Both the position numbers and the translations under genes were made by a program. A stretch of DNA of 64,000 bases, from positions 230,580 through 294,579 of the forward strand of contig JAJDEO010000020.1 of assembly GCA_029259745.1 (NCBI GenBank), written 5' to 3'. The notes under the pieces are model-generated. The model did no database searches. It was not told the origin of the DNA and worked only from the letters and a program-made list of their open reading frames with translations. Below, piece after piece: positions 8,264 through 16,199 of the stretch (its first letter is position 1; each line of letters opens with the position of its first letter). Source of the DNA: Planctomycetota bacterium. GTDB lineage: Bacteria > Planctomycetota > B15-G4.

Positions 8264-10321
8264 CTAGTTCCCGAGCGATTCCATGAGCTTCGCCTGGAGG
8301 CTGCGCCGGCGCCCTTGCGTCGCGACCCGGTGGTAGCTGCCGTCCGAATGCAGATCCCAAGCCTGCGTGTTGTCCTTCAAGGCCAGGTCGAACGACTCCT
8401 TGAGCACGCGCTTGCGCAGGTCGGGGTCGACGATGGCCGCGGCCGTCTCGACGCGTCGGAAGAAGTTCCGGCTCATCCAGTCGGCGCTCGAGATGAAGGT
8501 CTTGTCGGCGCCGCCATGGTGGAACGCGTAGACGCGACTGTGCTCGAGGAAGCGTCCGACGATCGAGCGCACACGGATGTTCTCCGAGACGCCCGGCACG
8601 CCGGGGCGCAGACAGCAGATCCCACGCACCACGAGGTCGATCTGCACGCCGGCGCGTGACGCCTTGTACAGCGCCTGGATGATGCGCGGCTCGGAGAGCG
8701 AGTTCATCTTCCCCTTGATCCACGCCGGCTTGCCCGCACGCGCCGCTTCGATCTCATCGTCGATGAGACTGAGCATCGTCTTGTGCAGCGTGAATGGCGA
8801 TTGCAGCAGTGTCCGCAGTTTGCTGGCGCGCCCGAGGCCCGTGAGCTGGAGGAAGATCTTGTTGACGTCCTTGCCGACCTCGGGATCGTCGGTGAGAAGG
8901 CCGAAGTCGGTGTACCCGCGCGCCGTGCCCTGGTGATAGTTGCCCGTGCCGAGGTGCACGTAGCGCCGCAGTTCGCGCCCTTCGCGTCGCACGATCATGA
9001 TCAGCTTCGCGTGCGCTTTGAATCCGACGATGCCGTACACGACGTTGACGCCGGCCTCCTGCAGCTTGTTCGCGAGGTCGATGTTCGCGGCCTCGTCGAA
9101 GCGCGCGCGCAGCTCGACCACGACCGTCACTTCCTTGCCCGCGCGCGCGGCGTCGATGAGTGCCTCGACGATCAGTGAATCCGAGCCGGTGCGATAGAGC
9201 GTCTGTTTGATCGCGAGCACGGCCGGATCGTTGGCCGCCTGACGCACGAGGTCGATGACGGGCGCGAAGGACTCGTAGGGGTGGTGCATGAGGACGTCGC
9301 GCTGGCGGATCGCCTCGAAGAGATCGCGCTCGGCGCCGAAGCGGCTCGGGCGTCCGGGCGTGAAGGCCGGGAACTTCAGCGACGGCTCGTCGATCTCGTC
9401 GACCAGCGCCGCGAGGCGGTGCACGTTCACGGGCCCGTTCACGCGGTAGACGTCACACGCCTTGAGCTCGACCTTCTCGAGCAGGAAATCCACGAGTTCC
9501 TCGGAGCAGACGTCGGCTACTTCCAGGCGCACGGCATCGGAGTAGTTGCGGCTCGGGAGTTCGCCTTGGAGCGCGAGCAAGAGGTTCTCGACTTCTTCCT
9601 CGTCGACCCAGAGATCACTGTTGCGCGTGATGCGGAACTGGTGGCATTCGGAAACCGACATGCCGGGGAAGATCGACGCGATGTGCGCGTGGACGACCGA
9701 CGACAGCAGCACGAAGTGGTGACGGCTGCCCGTGACCTTCTCGGGGATGCGGATGAGGCGCGGCAGCGAGCGCGGCACCTGCACGACCGCGAAGCCGCTC
9801 GTCCGCCCGAAGGCGTCGTCGCCGTGCACCGAGAGGATGAAGTTCAGGCTCTTGTTGAGGACGTTCGGGAATGGGTGGGCGGGATCGATGCCGATCGGCG
9901 TGAGCACCGGCTGGACCTGCGCAGCGAAGTAACCCTGGACCCAGCGCGTGACTGGAGCCGACCACGTGTGCCGCGCGAGGACGCGGATGTCTTCCTTCTC
10001 GAGCGCCGGCAGGATCTCGTCGTTGAGCGTGCGGTACTGCTCGTCGACGAGCGCATGGGCCTCCGTGCTGATGCGGGCGAGGGCCTCGTGTGGAGTGAGC
10101 TGGTCGGAGCCACTCGCCGAGAGGTCGAACGCGACCTGCTGCTGCAGGCCCGCCACGCGGATCTCGAAGAACTCGTCGAGGTTGCTGGACGCGATGGCGA
10201 GGAACCGGACGCGTTCGAGCAGCGGCATCCGGGCGTCCTGCGCCTGGGCGAGGACGCGCTTGTTGAACTCGAGCAGACTCAGTTCACGGTTGATGAAGAG
10301 GCTGGGGTCGGACAGCGACAT
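8264..10321 (-). CDS. ppk1: Polyphosphate kinase 1
   Basis: 685 residues from ATG 10321, chosen because AGGAGCGACCC precedes it and the length equals the family norm; ATGs at 10408 and 10450 would only add a low-complexity tail. The protein begins MSLSDPSLFINRELSLLEFN, the PPK1 N-domain start. The catalytic core has AIKQTLYRTGSDSLIVEAL and GFKAHAKLIMIVRREGREL, where His437 is the expected phosphohistidine. VHLGTGNYHQGTARGYTDFG and RVYAFHHGGADKTFISSADW, with second-domain His601, follow. PPK1 makes polyphosphate reversibly from ATP at the membrane. It is convergent with ppx. The divergent interval to sixA contains a strong inverted repeat that may regulate it. Confidence 0.97.
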   Translation of the reverse strand: MSLSDPSLFINRELSLLEFNKRVLAQAQDARMPLLERVRFLAIASSNLDEFFEIRVAGLQQQVAFDLSASGSDQLTPHEALARISTEAHALVDEQYRTLNDEILPALEKEDIRVLARHTWSAPVTRWVQGYFAAQVQPVLTPIGIDPAHPFPNVLNKSLNFILSVHGDDAFGRTSGFAVVQVPRSLPRLIRIPEKVTGSRHHFVLLSSVVHAHIASIFPGMSVSECHQFRITRNSDLWVDEEEVENLLLALQGELPSRNYSDAVRLEVADVCSEELVDFLLEKVELKACDVYRVNGPVNVHRLAALVDEIDEPSLKFPAFTPGRPSRFGAERDLFEAIRQRDVLMHHPYESFAPVIDLVRQAANDPAVLAIKQTLYRTGSDSLIVEALIDAARAGKEVTVVVELRARFDEAANIDLANKLQEAGVNVVYGIVGFKAHAKLIMIVRREGRELRRYVHLGTGNYHQGTARGYTDFGLLTDDPEVGKDVNKIFLQLTGLGRASKLRTLLQSPFTLHKTMLSLIDDEIEAARAGKPAWIKGKMNSLSEPRIIQALYKASRAGVQIDLVVRGICCLRPGVPGVSENIRVRSIVGRFLEHSRVYAFHHGGADKTFISSADWMSRNFFRRVETAAAIVDPDLRKRVLKESFDLALKDNTQAWDLHSDGSYHRVATQGRRRSLQAKLMESLGN

Positions 10322-10426
10322 GGGTCGCTCCTGAGGCACGTCCGGGAGGAGTGCCCCTCGAGTGGGCGTCGGTTTCGACTCGGAGTGCCGTTTCTGATCG
10401 TCCTTCATCGGTGCTGTGTTCGTATC

Positions 10427-10471
10427 CTCGGAGCCTCGTTCACCCTGCATTGTGTCGATCGAGGCTCCGAG
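10427..10471. promoter_or_regulatory. 12-bp perfect inverted repeat between ppk1 and sixA
   Basis: CTCGGAGCCTCG at 10427-10438 is repeated inverted as CGAGGCTCCGAG at 10460-10471, with a 21-base gap. It lies in the divergent gap (10322-10524), about 105 bases upstream of the ppk1 start and 55 bases upstream of sixA. A TATCCT hexamer overlaps the left arm. It could be an operator or an RNA hairpin in the sixA leader. Confidence 0.5.
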
Positions 10472-10524
10472 CCACCGATCTTCATATGATCTTCACACAA
10501 TCTGTGCGTTGGGAAATCTTGAAC

Positions 10525-11025
10525 ATGGAGCTGCTACTCGTTCGTCACGCCATCGCCGAGGATGCCGGTGCCAGTCGACGAGACCACGACCGTGCGCTGA
10601 CGCCCGTCGGTATCGAGCGCTTCACGCGCTGCGCGGCAGGTCTCGCGTCCTCGGGCTGGCGCGTCGATCTCGTGCTGCACAGCCCGCTTCTGCGTGCGCG
10701 GCAGACGGCCGAACTGATGACACCGCTCGTGCGCGACGAGTCCAAGATCGAGGCGTTCGACCTGCTGGCCGAGCCGCCCGACGAGGCGTTGCTGGCAGCT
10801 GTCGAGCGGCGAGGCGAAGAGCGCGTGGCGCTCGTCGGGCACGAGCCCTGGATGAGCACGATGTGCGCCTGGCTGGCGGCGGGGCGGCCGGAACTCGGAG
10901 GAAACTTCGCGTTCAAGAAGGGGGCCATGGCGCGGCTCGAGGGTCCGCTGCGCCCCGGCGCGATGCAGCTGCTCGCGTTCGTCCCGCCATCGATCGCACG
11001 CCGGATGGATGTCGCCGAGTCTTGA
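10525..11025 (+). CDS. sixA: SixA-type phosphohistidine phosphatase
   Basis: 166 residues from ATG 10525. MELLLVRHAIAED carries the histidine-phosphatase RHx signature with catalytic His8. LHSPLLRARQTAELM supplies the second Arg motif and VALVGHEPWMSTM the second catalytic His. The length and RHA (rather than RHG) signature fit SixA, which removes phosphate from HPt or Npr-type phosphohistidines in the cytoplasm; other small histidine phosphatases remain possible. No good Shine-Dalgarno is seen. Its TGA stop overlaps the TTG start of the next gene, so the two are probably translated together. Confidence 0.85.
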   Translation: MELLLVRHAIAEDAGASRRDHDRALTPVGIERFTRCAAGLASSGWRVDLVLHSPLLRARQTAELMTPLVRDESKIEAFDLLAEPPDEALLAAVERRGEERVALVGHEPWMSTMCAWLAAGRPELGGNFAFKKGAMARLEGPLRPGAMQLLAFVPPSIARRMDVAES

Positions 11026-11768
11026 TACGCGTCGTGACGTGGAACGTGCACAAGGGCATCGGGGGCGTCGACCGGCGCTATCTCCTCGAGCGGACGATCG
11101 GGGTGCTCGCCGCGATCAACGCCGACGTCGCCTTGTTGCAGGAGGTCGACTGCGGCGTCCCGCGTTCGCGGCGGCACGATCAGGCGCAGGAACTCGGCGA
11201 GGCGCTCGGTTACGCCCACGTCGAGTACGCGCCGAACGTCTCGCTCACGGCCGGCGCCTACGGCAACGCGATCCTGTCGCGCTTCCCGATCCGTGACGCG
11301 ACGAACATCAACCTCACGTGGGGCGTGAAGAAGGCGCGCGGCGCGTTGTGTGGTCGGCTCGCCGTCAGCACGCCGACCGGACACCGCGCCACCGTGCACG
11401 TCGTCAACATCCACCTCGGCCTGTCCGGGATGGAACGCCGCGCGCAGCTCGCCACGCTCATGAAGGCCGACCGCATCGCTCATCTGCACGGCAGCAGTCG
11501 CTTGATCCTCGGTGGTGACACGAACGACTGGGCCGGCGCTCTGCCCGTCATTCTGGCACGTCACGGTTTCCGATGTGCCAGCGGCGTCGGGCGTTCTGCT
11601 CCCAAGACGTTTCCAGCCTGGCGTCCCGTGGCTGCGCTCGACAAGTTCTTCGTGCGAGGCGCGCTGAGCACGCGTTCGTGCGGTGTGAGCGATGTCCTCG
11701 GAGCGAACACAGCGTCCGATCACCGTCCGCTCGTGTGCGAGATCGGGCTCGGTCGGAGCCGGCGCTGA
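11022..11768 (+). CDS. Endonuclease/exonuclease/phosphatase (EEP) family hydrolase
   Basis: The TTG start at 11022 is the only one that gives the canonical EEP beginning (RVVTWNVHKGIGG, residues 3-15) and overlaps the sixA stop as TTGA. It encodes 248 residues. The metal and catalytic motifs are complete and in order: ALLQEVDCG (Glu), YGNAILSRFPI, VVNIHLGLSGMERR, LILGGDTNDWAG (GDxN) and ALDKFFVRG, ending SDHRPLVCEI (SDH). No signal peptide is seen, so it probably acts in the cytoplasm. Proteins of this size cleave phosphodiesters in DNA, RNA, phosphoinositides or cardiolipin-like lipids; the substrate is open. Confidence 0.88.
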   Translation: MIRVVTWNVHKGIGGVDRRYLLERTIGVLAAINADVALLQEVDCGVPRSRRHDQAQELGEALGYAHVEYAPNVSLTAGAYGNAILSRFPIRDATNINLTWGVKKARGALCGRLAVSTPTGHRATVHVVNIHLGLSGMERRAQLATLMKADRIAHLHGSSRLILGGDTNDWAGALPVILARHGFRCASGVGRSAPKTFPAWRPVAALDKFFVRGALSTRSCGVSDVLGANTASDHRPLVCEIGLGRSRR

Positions 11769-11771
11769 GCC

Positions 11772-11945
11772 GGATCGTCCATGGACGATATCCTGTGGTC
11801 GCGTCTGCGCCCGCCGGGCTGTGTCGAACGACACTTCTGTAGTGCTCAACGAGGCGTGACCTCGCCGACGGTCGCAAGATGCCGTCCGACTCTCCTTGCC
11901 CAGCAGACGCAGTCACGCCGTCGCGACGATCGTCTGTGATTCACC
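11772..11945. repeat. Dispersed palindromic repeat, family A, copy 4 (long)
   Basis: 174 bp. The left end is CGGATCGTCCATGGACGAT. The right end is GACGATCGTCTGTGATTCACC, inverted relative to the ATTCA-GACGATCGTC ends of other copies. It shares GGGCTGTGTCGAACG with copy 3 (GGGCTGCGTCGAACA). It occupies the 3' side of the EEP gene and the start of the gap before the next gene. Confidence 0.6.
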
Positions 11946-11990
11946 AGAGCTGACGGGTGCTCGCACGAACGTTCTGCGCCTATCAATCGG

Positions 11991-12022
11991 CTCGTGAGTC
12001 AGTTGTCTCGTACCGAGACTCA
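11991..12022. other. Hairpin in the leader region of the secreted repeat protein
   Basis: GTCTCG and CGAGAC around a TAC loop (12005-12019), extended by the outer GTGA and TCAC pairs. The rest of the 11946-12170 gap shows only a possible extended -10 element, TGCTAGTAT at 12083-12091. Confidence 0.35.
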
Positions 12023-12170
12023 CTCCACTCGCCCTTGTTTGTCGATGACGGCACGAGCCTTCGAGTCAGCACCGAAAGGCCCTGCTAGTATGAATCGACG
12101 AACCGCGTGTCTTCGCATTCAGACACCTCTCAACCTGCGGTTCGGACGCGTACCCCCCGGATGTTCACCC

Positions 12171-13793
12171 ATGCGACAGTTTCTCGGTTCCGATTGGCTG
12201 GCATGCGCCGTCTTGGTGGCGCTCGCACCCGCTTCCCTCGTGGCCCAGAACTCGTTCACCGAGATCGACGCCTCGGACGTCATCGTTCACGAGGCGCTGC
12301 CCTTCAGTCAGAAGCAGGGCAAGGTCGGCACGAGCGGCCTCGACGGGCGCTACGCATTCGTCTTCGGCAACGCTCTCGGCAATGACGTCGGCCTGCGCAT
12401 CCTCGACCACGACCTGGCGCCCGTCACGGGTGACATCAAGGTCAATGAGACGCTCGACGTGCACGTGCAGGACGAGCCGAGCGTGGCGATGGATGAGAAC
12501 GGAAACATCTTCGTCGCCTGGTCGGACCGCGCTGCCTACGACGGCTCGATCATGGGCATCTTCGCGCGCGTCTACGACAACGACGGCGTGCCGCTGACGC
12601 CCGAGTTCGTCGTCAACCAAACCACCGAGCAGAGTCAGTGGGAGCCGCTGGTCCACGCCAACCCCGGGGGCGGCTTCGTCGTCGCCTGGTCGGGTAACGC
12701 CGACGGCGATGCCTACATCCGCGTCTACGACACGGTCGGCGCTCCGGTCTCCGACGAGTTCGAAGTCAACATCGACGACAACAACGCGCAGATCGACACC
12801 GCGGCCGCCATCGGCGCCGCCGACACGATGCTCGCCGTGTGGGTCGACTTCGGTGGCAACGGCCCCGGTTCGGGCACGAACATCTTCGGGCGCATGCTCG
12901 ACACGCAGGGCGTCCCCCTGGGGACGACCGACTTCCTGATCCACGACACGATCTTCGAAGGCGCTCAGCGCTCGCCGGCCGTCGACGCTGACGGTCTCGG
13001 CAACTTCGTCGTCGTCTGGGATGACCTGTCGGGCAACGACGGCGATGGCGACGGCTGCTACGCGCGCCGCTTCGACTCGCTCGGCAACGCGCTGACGCCC
13101 GAGATCCTCGTCAACGAGACGACGCTCGGGAATCAGTTCACGCCGCAGGTCGCCACCGATTGGGTCGGCAACTTCTTGGTGACGTGGGAAGACGACAGCC
13201 CGGGCGTCCACCGCGTCATGGCGCGGCGCTTCGACAAGGACGGCTTGGCATTGGGCGGCGAGTTCCAGGTCGCATCGAACACCGTTGACGACAAGGCCCA
13301 ACCGCACGTGGTCTGCGACCATCCCGGCGAGTCGTTCCTGTTCGTCTGGAACGGCACAGGCGTCGGGACGGCGGGCGATGTGCTCGCCAAGCGCTACCGC
13401 TTCGATCCGATCGAGGTCGGCCCGGTCTCGATCGGAAGCCCGATCGAGCTCGCGCTCGATCTGCCGGGCGGCGACGGGCTGCCCTACGTCATGGTCGGTT
13501 CGTTCCAGACGAGTCCTGGCCTGGGGCTCAGTGACGGTCGCGAGCTCGAGCTCGTCCCCGACCTGCTCTTCAACCTCACGCTCGCGATTCCGAACAACGG
13601 CGTGGTCTTCACGAACTTCCAGGGCCTGCTCGACAACCAGGGCCGCTCGTCGGCCACGATCCTGCTGCCGAACAACCCGAACATCGTCGGCGTCACGATG
13701 TACTACGCCACCGTGAGTGTCGCTGCCGAGCCGGCCGCGAACGGCAGCATCCTGCGCCACGTCACGCGCTCGGTGGCGATCACGATCCCGTAG
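12171..13793 (+). CDS. Secreted repeat protein of unknown function
   Basis: 540 residues from ATG 12171. The start is set by a signal peptide (RQFLGSDWLACAVLVALAPA, cleavage near LVAQ). The mature part is built from about seven repeats of roughly 55-65 residues, with an F-(V/L)-V-(A/V/T)-W-(S/D/N) strand and an ARxxDxDGxPLxxEFxVN strand, as in FVVAWSGNADGDAYIRVYD. This suggests a beta-propeller or beta-helix. Residues about 425-540 form a separate beta-rich end (LSDGRELELVPDLLFNLTLA) like the C-terminal regions of other planctomycete extracellular proteins. No catalytic motif is visible. It is probably exported to the cell surface or periplasm. Confidence 0.75.
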   Translation: MRQFLGSDWLACAVLVALAPASLVAQNSFTEIDASDVIVHEALPFSQKQGKVGTSGLDGRYAFVFGNALGNDVGLRILDHDLAPVTGDIKVNETLDVHVQDEPSVAMDENGNIFVAWSDRAAYDGSIMGIFARVYDNDGVPLTPEFVVNQTTEQSQWEPLVHANPGGGFVVAWSGNADGDAYIRVYDTVGAPVSDEFEVNIDDNNAQIDTAAAIGAADTMLAVWVDFGGNGPGSGTNIFGRMLDTQGVPLGTTDFLIHDTIFEGAQRSPAVDADGLGNFVVVWDDLSGNDGDGDGCYARRFDSLGNALTPEILVNETTLGNQFTPQVATDWVGNFLVTWEDDSPGVHRVMARRFDKDGLALGGEFQVASNTVDDKAQPHVVCDHPGESFLFVWNGTGVGTAGDVLAKRYRFDPIEVGPVSIGSPIELALDLPGGDGLPYVMVGSFQTSPGLGLSDGRELELVPDLLFNLTLAIPNNGVVFTNFQGLLDNQGRSSATILLPNNPNIVGVTMYYATVSVAAEPAANGSILRHVTRSVAITIP

Positions 13794-13824
13794 CGTCGGG
13801 GCCGAGCAACCGCAGCGCAGCGCC

Positions 13825-15318
13825 TCAGCGCCGCGGGCGGTAGACGCGGAAAGTCTCGATGGCCGCAGCGTCTTCGGGGCTGAGTTCGCCGTTCCGCCAG
13901 GCCTGCCAGCGTTCGAAGCCGAGCAGGTTGACGACGAAGGCGTCGGGCAACGGATTGGGAATCGTCGCGACGAGTTCGAGTTCGTCGCGGTGCTCGGCGA
14001 GAAAGGCCGCGAACTCGGGCGCGTGGAAGACGCGTAGGTCGAAGACGAGGTGGCGGAAGCGGCCTTGCTCGAGCGCCTCGAGCGCGCCGTCCTCGTCGTA
14101 GTTGAGAAACGGCTGCTTCGCGTCGCGCAGGTAGAAGAGTGCGGCGTGCTGCGTGACGAGCACGTCGACGGTGTCGTCTTCGAGCGGCGCGGAGGCGAGC
14201 TGCTCGGCGAGGTGTGCGTAGCCGAGGTCGGACACCTCGAGCGTGTCGAGCGTGTTCAGCGAGCCGACGACGAGCACGATCACCGTGACGACGGCAACGG
14301 GCAGGCGTCCGCGCACCAACGTGTCGAGCCCGACGCCGGCGGCCAGCGCCAGCGGCGGAAGCAGCGGCAGCAGCAGGCGCGGGTAGTTGTGATAGAGCGG
14401 CAGAGTCGCGAGGAAAAGCCCCAGCCACCCGACCACGAGCAGGTCGCCGGCCGAGCGCCGCAGGCACATGCGCACGGCGCCGATCACGCCGGCCACGAGC
14501 ACGAGGCTCGAGACCCACGTTGTCGTCGCGTTCCAGATGTAGAGCCCCGTCTTGGGCAGGATGTACAGCGCGGCCTCGGGGAGCCACTTCGTGCGGTTGT
14601 CGCGGAACGCCTCGAGCCCCGTTTCCGTCTCGATGTGCCAGAAGAGCGCGGCAGCCGGCACGGCGCTCGCGAGCGCGGCGATCACGAGCGTCACCCAGCG
14701 GTCGCGCAGGCCTTTCCGCGAGGAGCCGCGCACGAGGCCGATCGAGGCGGCGACGAGCAGGATGCCGGCGAGGACGAGCGGGAAGAACCCGTGGTACTTG
14801 GTCGCGAACGTCAGGCCGACGACGAGCCCCGCGATCACGGCCAGCCCCCGTGACGTCTTCGAGTTTCCGTCGTCGAACCCGAGTGAGCGCCACAGCAGCC
14901 ACGTCGAGACGAGGAAGAAGAACGTGTACGCCACGTCGGTGACGGGCTGGCGACTGAAGATGACGTGATATTCCATCGACGCCAGGGCCGCGGCGCCGAG
15001 CAATGCGGGCACGTCGCCGACGAGCGTGCGCCCGAAGAGGAACAGCGCCAGCACCGTGAGCGTGCCGAGCAGCGCGTGGACGAACACGGCCGCGGTGTCG
15101 TCGACGCCCGCGATGGCGAAGGCGAGTTCGTGCAGCGCCGGCACGACCGGGGGCGCGTAGTAGAGGAGGATCGGCGCTTTGCCGTACGGGCCGACCTCGA
15201 GCGGACCGGCCGTGTACGAGCCGGCATCCCAGTGCGAGATTCCGACGTCCTCGAGGCTCCAGAAGCGCAGGCCCGCCGCGACGATCAGCACGACGGCGAG
15301 AAGCACGCGCGTGTTCAT
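13825..15318 (-). CDS. GT-C fold (ArnT/PMT-like) membrane glycosyltransferase
   Basis: 497 residues from ATG 15318, which overlaps the preceding plsC stop as ATGA. The first membrane segment (RVLLAVVLIVAAGLRFW) leads into an acidic loop, SHWDAGSYTAGP, at the place where GT-C enzymes keep their catalytic Asp/Glu. About ten more hydrophobic segments follow, with a soluble C-terminal region of about 110 residues. This is the layout of PMT_2/ArnT-type transferases that move sugars from polyprenyl phosphates to lipids or proteins on the outer side of the membrane. The donor and acceptor cannot be read from the sequence. Its position behind an acyltransferase favours a lipid or envelope glycan role. 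Confidence 0.8.
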   Translation of the reverse strand: MNTRVLLAVVLIVAAGLRFWSLEDVGISHWDAGSYTAGPLEVGPYGKAPILLYYAPPVVPALHELAFAIAGVDDTAAVFVHALLGTLTVLALFLFGRTLVGDVPALLGAAALASMEYHVIFSRQPVTDVAYTFFFLVSTWLLWRSLGFDDGNSKTSRGLAVIAGLVVGLTFATKYHGFFPLVLAGILLVAASIGLVRGSSRKGLRDRWVTLVIAALASAVPAAALFWHIETETGLEAFRDNRTKWLPEAALYILPKTGLYIWNATTTWVSSLVLVAGVIGAVRMCLRRSAGDLLVVGWLGLFLATLPLYHNYPRLLLPLLPPLALAAGVGLDTLVRGRLPVAVVTVIVLVVGSLNTLDTLEVSDLGYAHLAEQLASAPLEDDTVDVLVTQHAALFYLRDAKQPFLNYDEDGALEALEQGRFRHLVFDLRVFHAPEFAAFLAEHRDELELVATIPNPLPDAFVVNLLGFERWQAWRNGELSPEDAAAIETFRVYRPRR

Positions 15319-16199
15319 GGCGCGGTGGCCGTGACGTCCGACTCGTTGGTGTCCGTCGCCGACTGCGCGGCCGCCTTCTCGCGCCGCTCGCGCCGTTCCT
15401 CCTCGCGCTGCGCCGCGATCTCTTCGGGAGTCGCACCGGGTGCCGGCGGAACGTAGCGCAGGAAGATCTCGCGCACCTCGTCGGCGTGCTGACGGACACG
15501 TGAACGCCGCCAGTCGTCGGTGCGGATCGGCGGCAGGATGTCGACTCGGACGGTGCCCGTACGCGGAATCCACGATCCCATCGGCATGAGCTGCTCGAGG
15601 CCACGCATGATGAACGGGAAGACGAGGCAGCGACTGCCGGCCGCCATGTGGAACGGTCCGAGCTTGAAGGGCAGCAGTCCGCCCGCGCGCGAACGCGTGC
15701 CCTCGGGCGCGATGAGCACCGAGCGCTTCTCGTCACGCAACACCGTGACGGCGTGGTCGAGGCTCGCGCGGGCCTTGATGGGGTCGCTGCGGTCGACGGC
15801 CACCATGCCCGTCTCGCTGAGCGCCTGCCCGATGCCCGGCACCTTGTGGAACTCTTTCTTGTAGACGACCGCCGCGCCCTTGGGCCACAGCGCGGCGAGC
15901 ACCTGCAGGTCGAGCAGACTCACGTGGTTGAACATCACGAGCGAGCCGGGAGCTGCATCGACCTCCTCGTGTCCGTGCACCTCGAGTTTGATGCCGAGCA
16001 TCCACAGCGCCACGCTTCCCCAGGCGCGGATCAGCCCCGTGCGCCAGCGCGCGAAGAGCTTCGGCGCGAAGACGGCAACGCTCGCGAGGAAGCCGGCTTC
16101 GAAGAAGCACCAGATCGCCGTGGGCAGCGCCATGATGGCCGGGCGTAGCCGACTACCCGGGCGCGGGTCGTGCGGGGGGACGGGAGGTGTGTCGGTCAT
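15315..16199 (-). CDS. plsC: 1-acyl-sn-glycerol-3-phosphate acyltransferase family
   Basis: 294 residues from ATG 16199, overlapping the upstream Rieske gene stop (ATGA). A hydrophobic N-terminal segment (LPTAIWCFFEAGFLASVAVF) is followed by the four PlsC blocks: FNHVSLLDLQVLAALW (HX4D), GMVAVDRSD, LIAPEGTRSRAGGLLPFKLG (EGTR) and CLVFPFIMRG. The enzyme adds the second acyl chain to lysophosphatidate at the inner membrane. The last 45 residues are charged and unrelated to catalysis. Another PlsC-like gene at 34444 belongs to an ornithine-lipid operon, so this copy is the better candidate for ordinary phospholipid synthesis. Confidence 0.9.
   Translation of the reverse strand: MTDTPPVPPHDPRPGSRLRPAIMALPTAIWCFFEAGFLASVAVFAPKLFARWRTGLIRAWGSVALWMLGIKLEVHGHEEVDAAPGSLVMFNHVSLLDLQVLAALWPKGAAVVYKKEFHKVPGIGQALSETGMVAVDRSDPIKARASLDHAVTVLRDEKRSVLIAPEGTRSRAGGLLPFKLGPFHMAAGSRCLVFPFIMRGLEQLMPMGSWIPRTGTVRVDILPPIRTDDWRRSRVRQHADEVREIFLRYVPPAPGATPEEIAAQREEERRERREKAAAQSATDTNESDVTATAP

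Noticed and set aside
12050..12063. GGCACG-AGCC-TTCG upstream of the secreted repeat protein gene, as a fourth sigma54 site
   Set aside because: The -12 box lacks the invariant GC, and no GGRTGT inverted repeat is present upstream.
12165..13760. Minus-strand frame opposite the secreted repeat protein
   Set aside because: Mirrors the repeat structure of the sense gene, with no signal peptide or family motif.
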